A program made the translations under genes and the position numbers. This document shows positions 1 to 8,391 of a stretch of DNA of 39,534 nucleotides, in pieces. This DNA is from Chitinophagaceae bacterium (GTDB lineage: Bacteria > Bacteroidota > Bacteroidia > Chitinophagales > Chitinophagaceae). How positions within the stretch are numbered: position 1 is the stretch's first letter; each line of letters opens with the position of its first letter. The notes beneath the pieces are model-generated. The model saw only the letters and a program-made list of their open reading frames with translations, had not been told where the DNA came from and searched no databases. Location: the NCBI GenBank assembly GCA_947456025.1, contig CANGQQ010000004.1:1-39534 (forward strand). Direction: 5' to 3'.

Positions 1-303
1 CAGGACCGTGTAAATTCTGCACCCATGCAAATCCATTCCAATATTGTTTAAGATTGCGTTCAACTCTGCGTGACATACGTACGGATATTTCGTTTGCAAA
101 TAAGCACCCTGTTTGCCCCAAGGAAACGCATCGTCTTCACAACCCTGAGGTAAACCGTTATAGCCTGTTCCAACAATTTTATTTTTTTTATTGACAATAC
201 AGGCACCTACCTGGGTGGAAGGATCCTTGCTTCTTTGTGCAGACAATAAGGCCACGCCCATAAAATATTCATCCCAGGAAATATAATTATTTCTTTTGTC
301 CAT
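1..303 (-). CDS. comEB: dCMP deaminase, N-terminal part (cut by window edge)
   Basis: Cytidine/deoxycytidylate deaminase family, which converts dCMP to dUMP for thymidylate synthesis. Seen: ATG at 303, then 101 codons running off the left edge. The protein opens [16 protein letters not shown], then has [16 protein letters not shown] (typical of the family N-terminus) and the zinc-binding and catalytic HAELNAI box at about residues 78-84. The second zinc motif (PCxxC) would lie just beyond the edge. Only 25 nt separate its ATG from the lpdA terminator hairpin, so its own promoter must be very close or overlap the hairpin, unless it is read through from lpdA. No SD sequence. The family is clear; the gene symbol is by analogy with B. 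subtilis. Confidence 0.88.
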   Translation of the reverse strand, partial: MDKRNNYISWDEYFMGVALLSAQRSKDPSTQVGACIVNKKNKIVGTGYNGLPQGCEDDAFPWGKQGAYLQTKYPYVCHAELNAILNNIGMDLHGCRIYTVL

Positions 304-328
304 GTGCTTTATTAGAAAAATGGGATAA

Positions 329-362
329 AAAAAATCCCATTTAGTTTCAAACGGGATTTTTT
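329..362 (-). terminator. Rho-independent terminator of lpdA
   Basis: A perfect 10-bp inverted repeat, AAAAAATCCC (329-338) and GGGATTTTTT (353-362), with a 14-nt loop. On the minus strand the second arm runs into eight T, giving a proper U-tract after lpdA, which ends at 386. The arms also make it plausible on the plus strand, but no plus gene ends here. Confidence 0.8.
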
Positions 363-385
363 ATGAAATTGTTTTAAATGGATCA

Positions 386-1792
386 TTAAATGTCAATGGC
401 TTCACCATAAGCAGCAGCCGTTGCTTCTTTAACCGCTTCGCTCATTGTTGGATGGGGGTGGACACCGTTCAGAATTTCATGATAAGTTGTCTCCAGTTTA
501 CGGGCTACAACAACTTCGGCAACCATTTCTGTTACGTTGCTTCCAATCATGTGTGCGCCTAAAAACTCTCCGTATTTCGCGTCAAAAATGACTTTTACAA
601 AGCCTTCCGTGGCACCGGCAGCACTGGCTTTACCACTGGCAACAAAGGGGAATTTGCCAACTTTAATTTCGTACCCGGCTTCTTTGGCTGCTTTTTCGGT
701 ATAACCAACGCTTGCAATTTCGGGGGTACAGTAGGTGCAACCGGGGATATTGTTGTAGTCCATGGCTTCAGGCGCATGATGGTATTTCTTTTCAAGATAA
801 GCCATATGTTCTGCCGCATTGATACCTTCTTTACCTGCAACGTGGGCCAATGCTTGTCCCGGAGCAACATCTCCAATGGCATAGATGCCTGCAACTGAAG
901 TTTGTCCGTATTTATCAACAACAATTTTTCCTTTCTCTGTTTTAATTCCGTTCTCTTCCAGTCCTATGTTTTCAATGTTGGCCACAACACCCGCAGCACT
1001 TAAAAGCAGATCGGCTTCCAGAATCACTTCACCTGATGCTGTTTTCACCTTTGCTTTAACGCCGGCTCCGCTTGTATCAACGCCGGTTACTTCAGCATTG
1101 GTCATGATCTCGATTCCTTTTTTCTTGAATTGTTTTTCCAGTTCTTTTGAAATGTCTTCATCTTCTACAGGAACAACGCGGGGCATGAATTCAACGATGG
1201 TGATTTTGGTGCCCATACTGTTGTAAAAATCTGCAAATTCAACACCTATGGCACCGCTACCTACAACGATCATTGATTTAGGTTGTTGGGGCAATACCAT
1301 TGCTTCACGATAGCCAATGATTTTCTTCCCGTCTTGCGGCATGGAGGGTAATTGACGACTTCTTCCACCGGTTGCGAGAACGATGTATTTTCCTTCTACA
1401 ATCTTTTTTGTTCCGTCTGCGGCAGTAACTTCCACTTTCCCTTTTGCAGCCACTTTACCGTAGCCCATGATGACATCAATTTTATTCTTCTTCATCAGGA
1501 ATTGAACGCCTTTGCTCATTTTATCGGCAACACCGCGACTTCTTTTGACCACCGCCGTAAAATCGTGTTGAACACCACTGGCCTGTATGCCATAATCAGC
1601 ACTGTGTTTCATGTATTCGTAAACCTGTGCACTTTTCAGCAAAGCTTTTGTTGGGATACAGCCCCAGTTCAGGCAGACACCCCCAAGACTTTCTTTTTCA
1701 ATGATTGCTACTTTAAAGCCCAGTTGTGAAGCACGGATTGCAGCGGGATAACCGCCGGGGCCACTACCTACAACAATTACATCGTATGCCAT
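386..1792 (-). CDS. lpdA: Dihydrolipoyl dehydrogenase (E3)
   Basis: FAD-dependent E3 subunit that reoxidises dihydrolipoamide in the pyruvate and 2-oxoglutarate dehydrogenase and glycine cleavage complexes, passing electrons to NAD+. Seen: full length at 468 aa; FAD-binding GSGPGG at residues 9-14; redox disulfide CLNWGC (Cys40, Cys45); NAD-binding VVGSGAIGVEF near residue 177; second FAD motif GIYAIGDVAPG; catalytic HPHPTMSE at 445-452 with the His-Glu pair. Monocistronic: good promoter upstream and a hairpin terminator downstream. lipB, which makes the lipoyl group this enzyme works on, lies about 7 kb away but is not co-transcribed. Confidence 0.97.
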   Translation of the reverse strand: MAYDVIVVGSGPGGYPAAIRASQLGFKVAIIEKESLGGVCLNWGCIPTKALLKSAQVYEYMKHSADYGIQASGVQHDFTAVVKRSRGVADKMSKGVQFLMKKNKIDVIMGYGKVAAKGKVEVTAADGTKKIVEGKYIVLATGGRSRQLPSMPQDGKKIIGYREAMVLPQQPKSMIVVGSGAIGVEFADFYNSMGTKITIVEFMPRVVPVEDEDISKELEKQFKKKGIEIMTNAEVTGVDTSGAGVKAKVKTASGEVILEADLLLSAAGVVANIENIGLEENGIKTEKGKIVVDKYGQTSVAGIYAIGDVAPGQALAHVAGKEGINAAEHMAYLEKKYHHAPEAMDYNNIPGCTYCTPEIASVGYTEKAAKEAGYEIKVGKFPFVASGKASAAGATEGFVKVIFDAKYGEFLGAHMIGSNVTEMVAEVVVARKLETTYHEILNGVHPHPTMSEAVKEATAAAYGEAIDI

Positions 1793-1841
1793 AATTTCTG
1801 TTTGAATGGATGAGAAGAAATCTATTTAATTAAATCGGTTG

Positions 1842-1871
1842 CGAAGGTACTTGAACTGAAGGAAATGACAA
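1842..1871 (-). promoter_or_regulatory. Promoter of lpdA
   Basis: On the minus strand: TTTTTG (its TTG at 1871-1869), a 19-bp spacer, then TACCTTCG (1849-1842). This is one mismatch from the Bacteroidota -7 consensus TAnnTTTG and has the expected spacing. It leaves a leader of about 45 nt, which contains the perfect palindrome ATTTAATTAAAT (1824-1835). Confidence 0.7.
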
Positions 1872-1898
1872 AAAGCGGACACAGGGTGCAAAAATGAA

Positions 1899-1935
1899 AA
1901 AAGGCATGCAGTGATATAAGTACTACATGCCTTTT
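1899..1935 (-). terminator. Terminator of the DeaD-type helicase
   Basis: AAAAGGCATG (1899-1908) pairs with CATGCCTTTT (1926-1935). An inner AGT/ACT pairing continues the stem. On the minus strand the second arm ends in six T. It lies 22 nt after the helicase stop codon. Confidence 0.8.
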
Positions 1936-1956
1936 AATGTATTGTATTTTAGCAAC

Positions 1957-3669
1957 TTATCTACTGTTAGCGTCGTTCATCCGTATCTTTCTGCCTTTGA
2001 AATTTTTACCGTCAATGGCACTGATCATTTGTCGGGCCGATTTGCTGTCTACTTCAACCCAGCTGTTAAGGTCGCGCATATCAATTTTTCCCAGTGATTC
2101 TTTTCTGAGATCGCTCATGTCCAGAATGAATTGCAAAAAACTGGCTTTGTAGAAACCGTCTTTGGTACCCAGATTTACAAAGAGTTTGGTGTAACTACCA
2201 CCACCTGAAAATTCACGACCGGCGGTATCTCTGTGAGGTTTACGCCCTTCTGTACGAACGCCGGTGCTGAAACGTTCTCTTTCACTGCGTCCGGTCCCGG
2301 TGCGGCTATCTTTTCTGAATTTATCAAACTCCCTGCCACGTTCTCTGATGTTGAGGTCTTCTGCATTTTCATAGTATTTCAGGAACCGGTCAAATTCCAT
2401 GGCCGCAACACGTTTCAGAATTTCTTCCTTGGTCATATCGGCAAACTTTTCCTGTAGCATCGGTACATAAGTCTCGTATTCTTCATTGCTTACATCGGTA
2501 CTGATGATTTTGTCCATGAAAGAAAAAAACTGTTTTCTGCAAACATCTTTTCCGCTGGGGATCTCAAGCTTATGGAACTGTGACTGTACAATACGTTCAA
2601 TTTGGCGGACTTTGCCAATTTCACGACTGTGAACAATACTCATGCAGATGCCTGTTTTTCCGGCACGTCCCGTTCTTCCGCTCCGGTGTGTATACACTTC
2701 AATGTCATCGGGAAGTTCGTAATTGATCACATGTGTGATGTCTTTTACATCAATACCACGGGCGGCAACATCGGTGGCAATCAGCAATTGAAGTGTTTTG
2801 TCTCGAAACTGACCCATGACGGTATCTCGTTGTTGTTGTGTGAGATCGCCATGCAGGGCATCAAGATCGTAACCTTCTCTTGTAAGTTTTTCTGTAATTT
2901 GTTGTGCATCCACTTTGGTACGGGTAAAGATGATACCATAGATGCCGGGATTGAAATCGATCAAACGTTTTAATGCTTCATAACGGTGTTGAGATGAAAC
3001 AACATAATATTGGTGATCGATATTTTTATTCGCTGTATTGACCTTACCCACCGTTACTTCAACAGGTTCTTTCATGTACTTGCGACTCACTTTCCGAATT
3101 TCGGGCGGCATAGTGGCACTAAAGAGCCAGGTACTTTCTTTTTTGGGGGTATTTTGAAGAATGAATTCAATGTCATCCTGAAAGCCCATATTCAACATTT
3201 CGTCCGCTTCATCCAAAACGACGTATTCGATTTCGCCGAGATTGATCGCTTTCCGTTCAATTAAATCGATCAAACGTCCCGGTGTTGCAACAACAACCTG
3301 AACACCTCTTTTAATGTCGCGTATCTGCATCCCAATGGAGGTACCTCCGTAAACAGCAACGATGGATACGGATTTCATGTATTTTTTAAAAAGTTCCAGT
3401 TCTTTTACGATCTGCAGGCAAAGCTCCCTGGTAGGGCATACGATCAATGCTTGGGGATGTTTTTGATTTTCATCCAGAAGTTGTAAAAGAGGAAGTCCAA
3501 ATGCTGCGGTCTTACCGGTGCCTGTTTGGGCGAGACCAATTAAATCTTTTGTACCGCTTAATAAAACCGGGATTGCTTTTTCCTGAATAGGGGTTGGAGT
3601 TGTAAAACCAAGATCACCAATCGCTCTCATCAATCTTTCTTCGAGGCCCAGCGCTTCAAATGTGTTCAT
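1957..3669 (-). CDS. deaD: DEAD-box RNA helicase with DbpA-type RNA-binding domain
   Basis: ATP-dependent RNA helicase of the DeaD/CsdA-DbpA group, which remodels rRNA and structured mRNA, often in ribosome assembly and cold adaptation. Seen in 570 aa: Q motif TPTPIQ; motif I AQTGTGKT at 47-54; PTRELCLQ; DEAD in VLDEADEMLNMGF; SAT in LFSATMPPE; helicase C domain with DVAARGIDV and HRSGRTGRAGKTG. A basic, low-complexity linker (about 440-490) follows, then a C-terminal RRM-like DbpA RBD (about 495-565, TKLFVNLGTKDGFY). Single gene with its own terminator. Its -7 element TACCTTTG lies 24 nt before the ATG. The DbpA RBD suggests an rRNA target, but DeaD proteins of this phylum carry it too, so substrate specificity is unproven. 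Confidence 0.93.
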   Translation of the reverse strand: MNTFEALGLEERLMRAIGDLGFTTPTPIQEKAIPVLLSGTKDLIGLAQTGTGKTAAFGLPLLQLLDENQKHPQALIVCPTRELCLQIVKELELFKKYMKSVSIVAVYGGTSIGMQIRDIKRGVQVVVATPGRLIDLIERKAINLGEIEYVVLDEADEMLNMGFQDDIEFILQNTPKKESTWLFSATMPPEIRKVSRKYMKEPVEVTVGKVNTANKNIDHQYYVVSSQHRYEALKRLIDFNPGIYGIIFTRTKVDAQQITEKLTREGYDLDALHGDLTQQQRDTVMGQFRDKTLQLLIATDVAARGIDVKDITHVINYELPDDIEVYTHRSGRTGRAGKTGICMSIVHSREIGKVRQIERIVQSQFHKLEIPSGKDVCRKQFFSFMDKIISTDVSNEEYETYVPMLQEKFADMTKEEILKRVAAMEFDRFLKYYENAEDLNIRERGREFDKFRKDSRTGTGRSERERFSTGVRTEGRKPHRDTAGREFSGGGSYTKLFVNLGTKDGFYKASFLQFILDMSDLRKESLGKIDMRDLNSWVEVDSKSARQMISAIDGKNFKGRKIRMNDANSR

Positions 3670-3693
3670 ATACGAAATTCAAATAATTTGGTG

Positions 3694-3701
3694 CAAAGGT
3701 A
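3694..3701 (-). promoter_or_regulatory. -7 element of the DeaD-type helicase
   Basis: TACCTTTG followed by CA on the minus strand, an exact TAnnTTTG match, 24 nt before the ATG at 3669. No convincing TTG at the -33 distance. Confidence 0.55.
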
Positions 3702-3807
3702 AGGTATTGAAGGCAGGTTCGGTGCGAATGTGTCATTTGAAGCCGGTCATGCGTTGAAGACGGAAGTTCTTCAGTGTCAATTTGCAGTTGTTTGTTCAAG
3801 ATCGGTT

Positions 3808-3836
3808 TTGAGGTCATCGAACATCTATTAACTTTG
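3808..3836 (+). promoter_or_regulatory. Promoter of the trmH-like gene
   Basis: TTG (3808-3810), an 18-bp spacer, then TAACTTTG (3829-3836), an exact -7 match. Only CCGC separates it from the ATG at 3841, so transcription should begin at or within a base or two of the start codon. Confidence 0.68.
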
Positions 3837-3840
3837 CCGC

Positions 3841-4371
3841 ATGCGAAAATTGGCGATGGACGAACTCAACCGAAAAACGATCGATGAATTTAGGGAAGCC
3901 CCTAAAAACAAGGTTGTTATAGTGTTGGAGAACGTTCGAAGTATGCAAAATGTAGGGAGTGTGTTTCGGACGGCGGATGCATTTTTGATCGAAGCGATCT
4001 ATTTGACCGGATATACACCTCAACCACCTCACCGTGATATCCAGAAAACGGCACTTGGCGCCACTGATACGGTTCGCTGGAACTATTTTGAAACAGTCGC
4101 AGAAGCTGTGCACTCATTACGGAGTGAAGGATATTGTATTTATGGCGTTGAGCAGGTTGAAGGAAGCAAGATGTTGCATGAATTGAAAATGGAACATTCT
4201 ACGCCAATCGCTCTTATATTTGGAAATGAAGCACAAGGCGTTGAGGCAGATACTCTTTTGATGTGTGATCAGTGTATCGAAATTCCACAGGCAGGTATGA
4301 AGCATTCGCTCAACATCAGCGTAGCGGCAGGTATTGTAATGTGGGAGTTTACCCGAAATCGTTTAAAATGA
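3841..4371 (+). CDS. SPOUT-family RNA 2'-O-methyltransferase (TrmH/SpoU)
   Basis: Transfers methyl from S-adenosylmethionine to a ribose 2'-OH of tRNA or rRNA. Seen in 176 aa: the three SpoU motifs in order, NVGSVFRTADAF (motif 1, about 37-48), ALIFGNEAQGVE (motif 2) and IPQAGMKHSLNISVAAGI (motif 3), which build the trefoil-knot SAM site. It lacks the N-terminal RNA-binding extension of RlmB-type enzymes, so it is a minimal SPOUT enzyme; the exact target base is unknown. First gene of a likely trmH-ubiA-ruvX operon (13-nt gap, then an overlap). A second in-frame ATG at codon 6 is possible, but the first sits correctly just after the promoter. Confidence 0.88.
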   Translation: MRKLAMDELNRKTIDEFREAPKNKVVIVLENVRSMQNVGSVFRTADAFLIEAIYLTGYTPQPPHRDIQKTALGATDTVRWNYFETVAEAVHSLRSEGYCIYGVEQVEGSKMLHELKMEHSTPIALIFGNEAQGVEADTLLMCDQCIEIPQAGMKHSLNISVAAGIVMWEFTRNRLK

Positions 4372-4384
4372 TTAACCAGAAGCA

Positions 4385-5275
4385 ATGAGCGGAATCAAGA
4401 ATTATTTAAGTCTGATCAAATTTTCGCATACCATATTTGCGATGCCTTTTTCCTTAATCGGTTTTGTATTGGGTGTTGCTTTTTTGAAAGATTCGGCAGA
4501 TGGAGCGGAAGTATCCATTGAACCGATGTTTTATGTCGTTACACTCGCCTTAGTGATTCTTTGTATGATTTTCGCTCGTAGTGCCGCAATGGCTTTTAAC
4601 CGGTACCTGGATCGTCATTTTGATGCTCAAAATCCACGAACAGCCATCCGGGAGATACCCAGCGGGATCATACAGCCCAAAAATGCATTGATGTTCACGG
4701 CCATCATGAGTTTTCTTTTTATTGCTACGACCTATTGGATCAATATACTCTGTTTTTTCCTTTCGCCTGTGGCGTTGTTGGTCATTCTTGGCTACAGTTA
4801 TACCAAACGGTTTACGTCCTTGTGCCACCTCGTACTTGGATTGGGATTGTCGTTGGCACCTATTGGAGCCTATCTTGCGGTTACAGGTGAATTTGCGTGG
4901 CTGCCGGTATTGTTTTCTCTAACGGTATTGTGTTGGGTCAGTGGATTTGATATTATTTATGCTTTGCAGGATCATGAGTTTGACCGTGCGCATCAATTGA
5001 AATCGATTCCGGTTTGGCTCGGTGTTTCAAAGGCATTGCGGGTCAGTCGGTTGCTACATATCGTTGCAATAGGCTGTTTGATTGCAGCAGGTTATTCCGG
5101 AGGATTTGGTATATACTATTGGATCGGGGTATCGGTTTTTTCCTTTTTGCTGATCTATCAGCATACAATCGTAAAACCCGGCGATCTTTCAAAAGTCAAT
5201 CTGGCATTTTTTACAACCAATGGTATTGCAAGTGTTGTATTTGCCGTATTCGTAATCATTGATAAATTAGTCTGA
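4385..5275 (+). CDS. UbiA-family polyprenyltransferase
   Basis: Integral membrane enzyme that attaches a polyprenyl chain to an aromatic acceptor in quinone synthesis. Seen in 296 aa: about eight hydrophobic segments; first Asp-rich motif NRYLDRHFDAQNPRT (about 75-89), directly followed by AIREIPSG; second motif YALQDHEFDRAHQLKSIP (about 192-209). The NPRTAxREIPSG signature belongs to the "UbiA-like, other" subfamily, which includes MqnP of the futalosine menaquinone route. Menaquinone rather than ubiquinone synthesis fits the phylum (inference). It starts 13 nt after trmH, and its TGA shares a base with the ruvX ATG, implying translational coupling. No SD sequence. Confidence 0.85.
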   Translation: MSGIKNYLSLIKFSHTIFAMPFSLIGFVLGVAFLKDSADGAEVSIEPMFYVVTLALVILCMIFARSAAMAFNRYLDRHFDAQNPRTAIREIPSGIIQPKNALMFTAIMSFLFIATTYWINILCFFLSPVALLVILGYSYTKRFTSLCHLVLGLGLSLAPIGAYLAVTGEFAWLPVLFSLTVLCWVSGFDIIYALQDHEFDRAHQLKSIPVWLGVSKALRVSRLLHIVAIGCLIAAGYSGGFGIYYWIGVSVFSFLLIYQHTIVKPGDLSKVNLAFFTTNGIASVVFAVFVIIDKLV

Positions 5276-5688
5276 TGTCTCGAATCATGTGTATTGATTA
5301 TGGCGGAAAACGTACCGGGATTGCTGTAACAGACCCATTACAAATCATAGCAACGGGGCTGACAACCATAGACACGAAGAATTTTCTCTCTTTTTTGAAA
5401 GATTATTTTTCCAGAGAGTCGGTTGAAAAAATCATTATTGGTATGCCTTTGAACACAGACGATACGGCTACGCATGCCACTCCGCTTGTTGAACAGGCGA
5501 TCAGACAACTGAAAAAAAATTTTCCTGCGATTCCGGTTGAAACGGTTGATGAACGGTATACTTCCAAAATGGCAAAAGAGGCCATCCTGCAAATGGGTTT
5601 GAAAAAAAAGCAACGTAGAGATAAGAAATTGGTGGATGAGATCGCTGCTACAATGATGTTGCAGGAATACATGGCTCATCGTCTTTAA
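5275..5688 (+). CDS. ruvX: RuvX/YqgF-family putative Holliday junction resolvase
   Basis: RNase H-fold nuclease family linked to pre-16S rRNA 5' end processing (YqgF in E. coli) and annotated as a Holliday junction resolvase. Seen in 137 aa: N-terminal CIDYGGKRTGIAVTD with the first catalytic Asp; IIIGMPLN in the middle; VDERYTSKMA with the second acidic site; a Lys-rich stretch and VDEIAATMMLQEY with the last Asp. Full length for the family. Its ATG overlaps the upstream TGA by one base (TGATG), so it belongs to the trmH-ubiA operon. Given its neighbours, the rRNA-processing role is the likelier one. Confidence 0.92.
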   Translation: MSRIMCIDYGGKRTGIAVTDPLQIIATGLTTIDTKNFLSFLKDYFSRESVEKIIIGMPLNTDDTATHATPLVEQAIRQLKKNFPAIPVETVDERYTSKMAKEAILQMGLKKKQRRDKKLVDEIAATMMLQEYMAHRL

Positions 5689-5703
5689 GCCGGTGAATCT
5701 TTA

Positions 5704-5734
5704 TTGGACATTCCCTTGCGAACCGATATTTTTG
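5704..5734 (+). promoter_or_regulatory. Promoter of def
   Basis: TTG (5704-5706), a 20-bp spacer and TATTTTTG (5727-5734), matching the Bacteroidota consensus. The leader to the ATG at 5761 would be about 22 nt. Confidence 0.6.
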
Positions 5735-5760
5735 TACTTACTTACTTCAATTGATCACAC

Positions 5761-6342
5761 ATGATTTTACCCATTGTAGCTTACGGGCATGATGTTTTAA
5801 GAAAAGTTTGCAGGGATATTACGCCTGAATATGACGGATTGCAACAACTGATTTCAGATATGTGGGAAACCATGTATGCTTCCAATGGTGTGGGCTTGGC
5901 TGCGCCGCAAATCAACCGGGATATACGTCTGTTTGTAGTAGACAGCGCTCAGATGTATGCCAATCTGGAAGAGGAGGATGCGTCGCAATATGCCGAGCAT
6001 GCCGGTATCAAACAGGTGTTTATCAATCCTTATATTGATGAATTAGCCGGAGAGGAGTGGCCCTACAATGAAGGATGCCTGAGTATACCCAAGATACGTG
6101 AAGATGTTTACCGTGCCGAAGAAGTCACACTTCGGTATCTGGATGAATCTTTTCAGCAACAGATAAAAACATTTAATGGTCTTACGGCACGTGTGATTTT
6201 ACATGAATACGATCATATAGAGGGGAAACTCTTTATCGACTACCTCAAACCATTAAAACGTCGTTTACTCAAACGAAAGCTGGACGATATTTCAAAAGGA
6301 AAAATTAAGGTGGATTACAAAATGCTATTCCCTAAATCCTGA
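5761..6342 (+). CDS. def: Peptide deformylase
   Basis: Removes the N-formyl group from nascent proteins; metal enzyme acting at the ribosome exit. Seen in 193 aa: motif I GVGLAAPQ (43-50), motif II EGCLSIP (104-110) with the metal-ligand Cys, motif III HEYDH (148-152) with two His ligands and the catalytic Glu, then EGKLFID. An insert around residues 65-83 (acidic, LEEEDASQYAEH) is seen in Bacteroidota enzymes. C-terminal tail is Lys/Arg-rich. Its stop shares a base with the start of the next gene (TGATG), so the two are co-transcribed and probably coupled. Confidence 0.96.
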   Translation: MILPIVAYGHDVLRKVCRDITPEYDGLQQLISDMWETMYASNGVGLAAPQINRDIRLFVVDSAQMYANLEEEDASQYAEHAGIKQVFINPYIDELAGEEWPYNEGCLSIPKIREDVYRAEEVTLRYLDESFQQQIKTFNGLTARVILHEYDHIEGKLFIDYLKPLKRRLLKRKLDDISKGKIKVDYKMLFPKS

Positions 6343-7277
6343 TGCTCAAATTTCTGTTATTTGTCGGTTTCTTTTGGTTGCCGGCGTTACAATTAACGGC
6401 ACAGGATACTCTCATACATTACGAAGGAAAAATCATTCAGCTGAAGGAAGTGGTTGTTCGCTCCAATGTGAACGTCCCTTCCTTTATGCAGCGACTGAAG
6501 GATGACACAAGCTTTTACAAGGCATTCAAAAATTTACGTATTCTAAAATTCAATGCCATCAATGATGTCCGAATGCTGGATCAAAAAGGGCGTTTAAAGG
6601 CCTCTTGCAGAAGCAAATCCAGACAGTATGTCAACGCCGGCTGCAGACATACTGAAATTACAGAGGAACAGGTTACGGGTGACTTTTACACCAATGATGG
6701 CAAGTACAATTATTACACAGCCTCTTTATACGATCATCTTTTTTTCTCTAAAACACAAGTTTGCGGCGAAACAAATGTTGTAAAGGGTTCGTCCATTGCA
6801 GTAAACAACAAACGAGGAATTGAGCGTCACAAAGAGCAATTGAAAATGTTATTCTTTCAACCGGGGACAAAAATTCCGGGCGTACCATTTATTGGTAACA
6901 AAGTGGCATTCTTCGATAAAGATGTTTCTCCTTATTATGATTTTACGGTGGACCTGTCCGAGTATTTGGGTGAAAATTGTTATGTATTCCGGGCAAAAGC
7001 CAAAAGCGGTTTATCAAAATCGGAGCAGGACCTGATTGTGATTGATGAAATGAATACGTGGTTTGCTGTTTCTGATCTCGCGATAAGAGGTCGTACCTAT
7101 CACATGAGTTACAATGCCGGAATCTATGATTTTGATGTGGAGATGGAAGTGCAGATGATACGGTTCAACGAACTGACCGTGCCTGCAATTATCCGATACA
7201 TTGGAAATTGGGATGTGTTGTTTAAGAAACGTGAACGGGGTGTTTTTACTGCGCTTTTGTCTGATTTTTCCTATTGA
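6342..7277 (+). CDS. Secreted protein of unknown function
   Basis: I do not recognise a named family. The 311-aa protein starts with a clear signal peptide (MLKFLLFVGFFWLPALQLTA, cleavage near residue 20), so it acts in the periplasm or outer membrane. The mature N-terminus (IIQLKEVVVRSNVNVPSFM) resembles the start of carboxypeptidase-regulatory-like regions in surface proteins of this phylum. The C-terminal half (about 200-311) is a run of short, alternating hydrophobic strands ending in aromatic residues, which could be a lipoprotein-carrier-like or barrel-like sheet. Three Cys lie between about residues 88 and 140. It overlaps def by one base upstream and runs 7 bp into the end of the converging rluD-type gene. 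Confidence 0.75.
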   Translation: MLKFLLFVGFFWLPALQLTAQDTLIHYEGKIIQLKEVVVRSNVNVPSFMQRLKDDTSFYKAFKNLRILKFNAINDVRMLDQKGRLKASCRSKSRQYVNAGCRHTEITEEQVTGDFYTNDGKYNYYTASLYDHLFFSKTQVCGETNVVKGSSIAVNNKRGIERHKEQLKMLFFQPGTKIPGVPFIGNKVAFFDKDVSPYYDFTVDLSEYLGENCYVFRAKAKSGLSKSEQDLIVIDEMNTWFAVSDLAIRGRTYHMSYNAGIYDFDVEMEVQMIRFNELTVPAIIRYIGNWDVLFKKRERGVFTALLSDFSY

Positions 7278-8335
7278 ATATTTTTTACGGCCGCGTAATT
7301 CCGCCATTTCTCAATGACCGATTTCATGTCATTCGGTATTTCACTTTCAAAGCGGATCATTTTTTTAGTTTCCGGATGTACAAATCCCAGCGTTTGGGCA
7401 TGCAACGCATGTCTGGGACACATGGCAAAACAATTTTCGACAAACTGTTTGTATTTCGTGTAAATCGTTCCCTTCACGATTCGGTCACCGCCATAGGTAT
7501 CATCATTGAATAAGGGGTGGCCAATCAGTTGCATATGTACACGAATTTGGTGGGTGCGTCCGGTTTCCAATTTACATTCGATAAGCGTAGTATAACCGAA
7601 TCGTTCAATCACCCTGTAATGGGTAGTCGCTTCTTTTCCATGATCGCCGTCCGGATAAGCAGCCATGATTTTACGGAAGCGCTGATGCCGACCGATGTGT
7701 GCTCGAACGGTGCCGGAATCTTCCTCAAAATCCCCCCATACCAATGCGATGTATTTTCGTTCAACGGTATGTTCAAAAAATTGTTTTGCCAGAAAAAAGC
7801 TTGCCTGTTCGCATTTTGCCAGAACCATCAAGCCGCTCGTGTTTTTATCTATTCGGTGAACAAGTCCAAATCGGGGGAGTTTGTCTTCGGTAAGTTCCGG
7901 ATCCTTTCGTTTCAAATAACCCACAACACCATTCACAAGAGTTCCGGAATAGTTCCCGCATCCCGGATGAACGACCATTCCGGGTACTTTGTTTACGATA
8001 AGTATCTGACTGTCTTCATGCACAATGTTTAAGGGTAAATCTTCAGGTACAATTTCATGACTTTCCGGGGAGTTTTCAGAAAAGGTGACGATTGCATCTC
8101 CCGGTTTCACTTTGTAATTTGATTTGACCGGTTGGTTATTGACCAGTACAAAATTGTTTTCAATTCCTTTCTGGATTTTGTTTCGTGTTGCTCCTTCAAT
8201 TTTTGACAGGAGGTATTTATCGATCCTGATCGGTTCCTGACCTTTTGTTACAACGAACCGGTTGCGTTCATAGAGCTCTTCGGCTCCGTCGCCGTTTTCC
8301 AATTCATTATCCTGATCGATGTACGCATGATTCAT
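7271..8335 (-). CDS. rluD: RluA/RluD-family 23S rRNA pseudouridine synthase
   Basis: Isomerises specific uridines of 23S rRNA to pseudouridine. Seen in 354 aa: N-terminal S4 RNA-binding domain (IRIDKYLLSKIEGATRNKIQ, about 38-57), then the catalytic domain with HRIDKNTSGLMVLAK, whose Asp is the catalytic residue, and GRTHQIRVHMQLIGHP near the C-terminus. I chose ATG 8335 (MNHAYIDQDN) rather than an upstream start at 8602, because the extra 89 residues are antisense to lipB and unlike the family, and because a -7 element ends 5 nt before 8335. RluD is the best guess; RluC or RluA specificity cannot be excluded. Divergent from lipB. Confidence 0.9.
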   Translation of the reverse strand: MNHAYIDQDNELENGDGAEELYERNRFVVTKGQEPIRIDKYLLSKIEGATRNKIQKGIENNFVLVNNQPVKSNYKVKPGDAIVTFSENSPESHEIVPEDLPLNIVHEDSQILIVNKVPGMVVHPGCGNYSGTLVNGVVGYLKRKDPELTEDKLPRFGLVHRIDKNTSGLMVLAKCEQASFFLAKQFFEHTVERKYIALVWGDFEEDSGTVRAHIGRHQRFRKIMAAYPDGDHGKEATTHYRVIERFGYTTLIECKLETGRTHQIRVHMQLIGHPLFNDDTYGGDRIVKGTIYTKYKQFVENCFAMCPRHALHAQTLGFVHPETKKMIRFESEIPNDMKSVIEKWRNYAAVKNIQ

Positions 8336-8340
8336 ACTTG

Positions 8341-8348
8341 CAAAAATA
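8341..8348 (-). promoter_or_regulatory. -7 element of the rluD-type gene
   Basis: TATTTTTG on the minus strand, followed by CAAGT and then ATG (8335). The 5-nt gap implies a leaderless or nearly leaderless mRNA, and the element supports the chosen start. It faces the lipB -7 element, 31 bp away. Confidence 0.6.
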
Positions 8349-8379
8349 ATGGCTTCGAAGGTTCTATTTGTATTGATTG

Positions 8380-8387
8380 TAAATTTG
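8380..8387 (+). promoter_or_regulatory. -7 element of lipB
   Basis: TAAATTTG, followed by CAGC and ATG at 8392. Exact match to TAnnTTTG with a 4-nt gap, so the mRNA should start at or next to the start codon. No clear TTG at -33. Confidence 0.6.
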
Positions 8388-8391
8388 CAGC

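Noticed and set aside
1824-1835. Palindrome ATTTAATTAAAT in the lpdA leader
   Set aside because: AT-only palindromes of this length are expected by chance in such DNA; no other copy seen at promoters.
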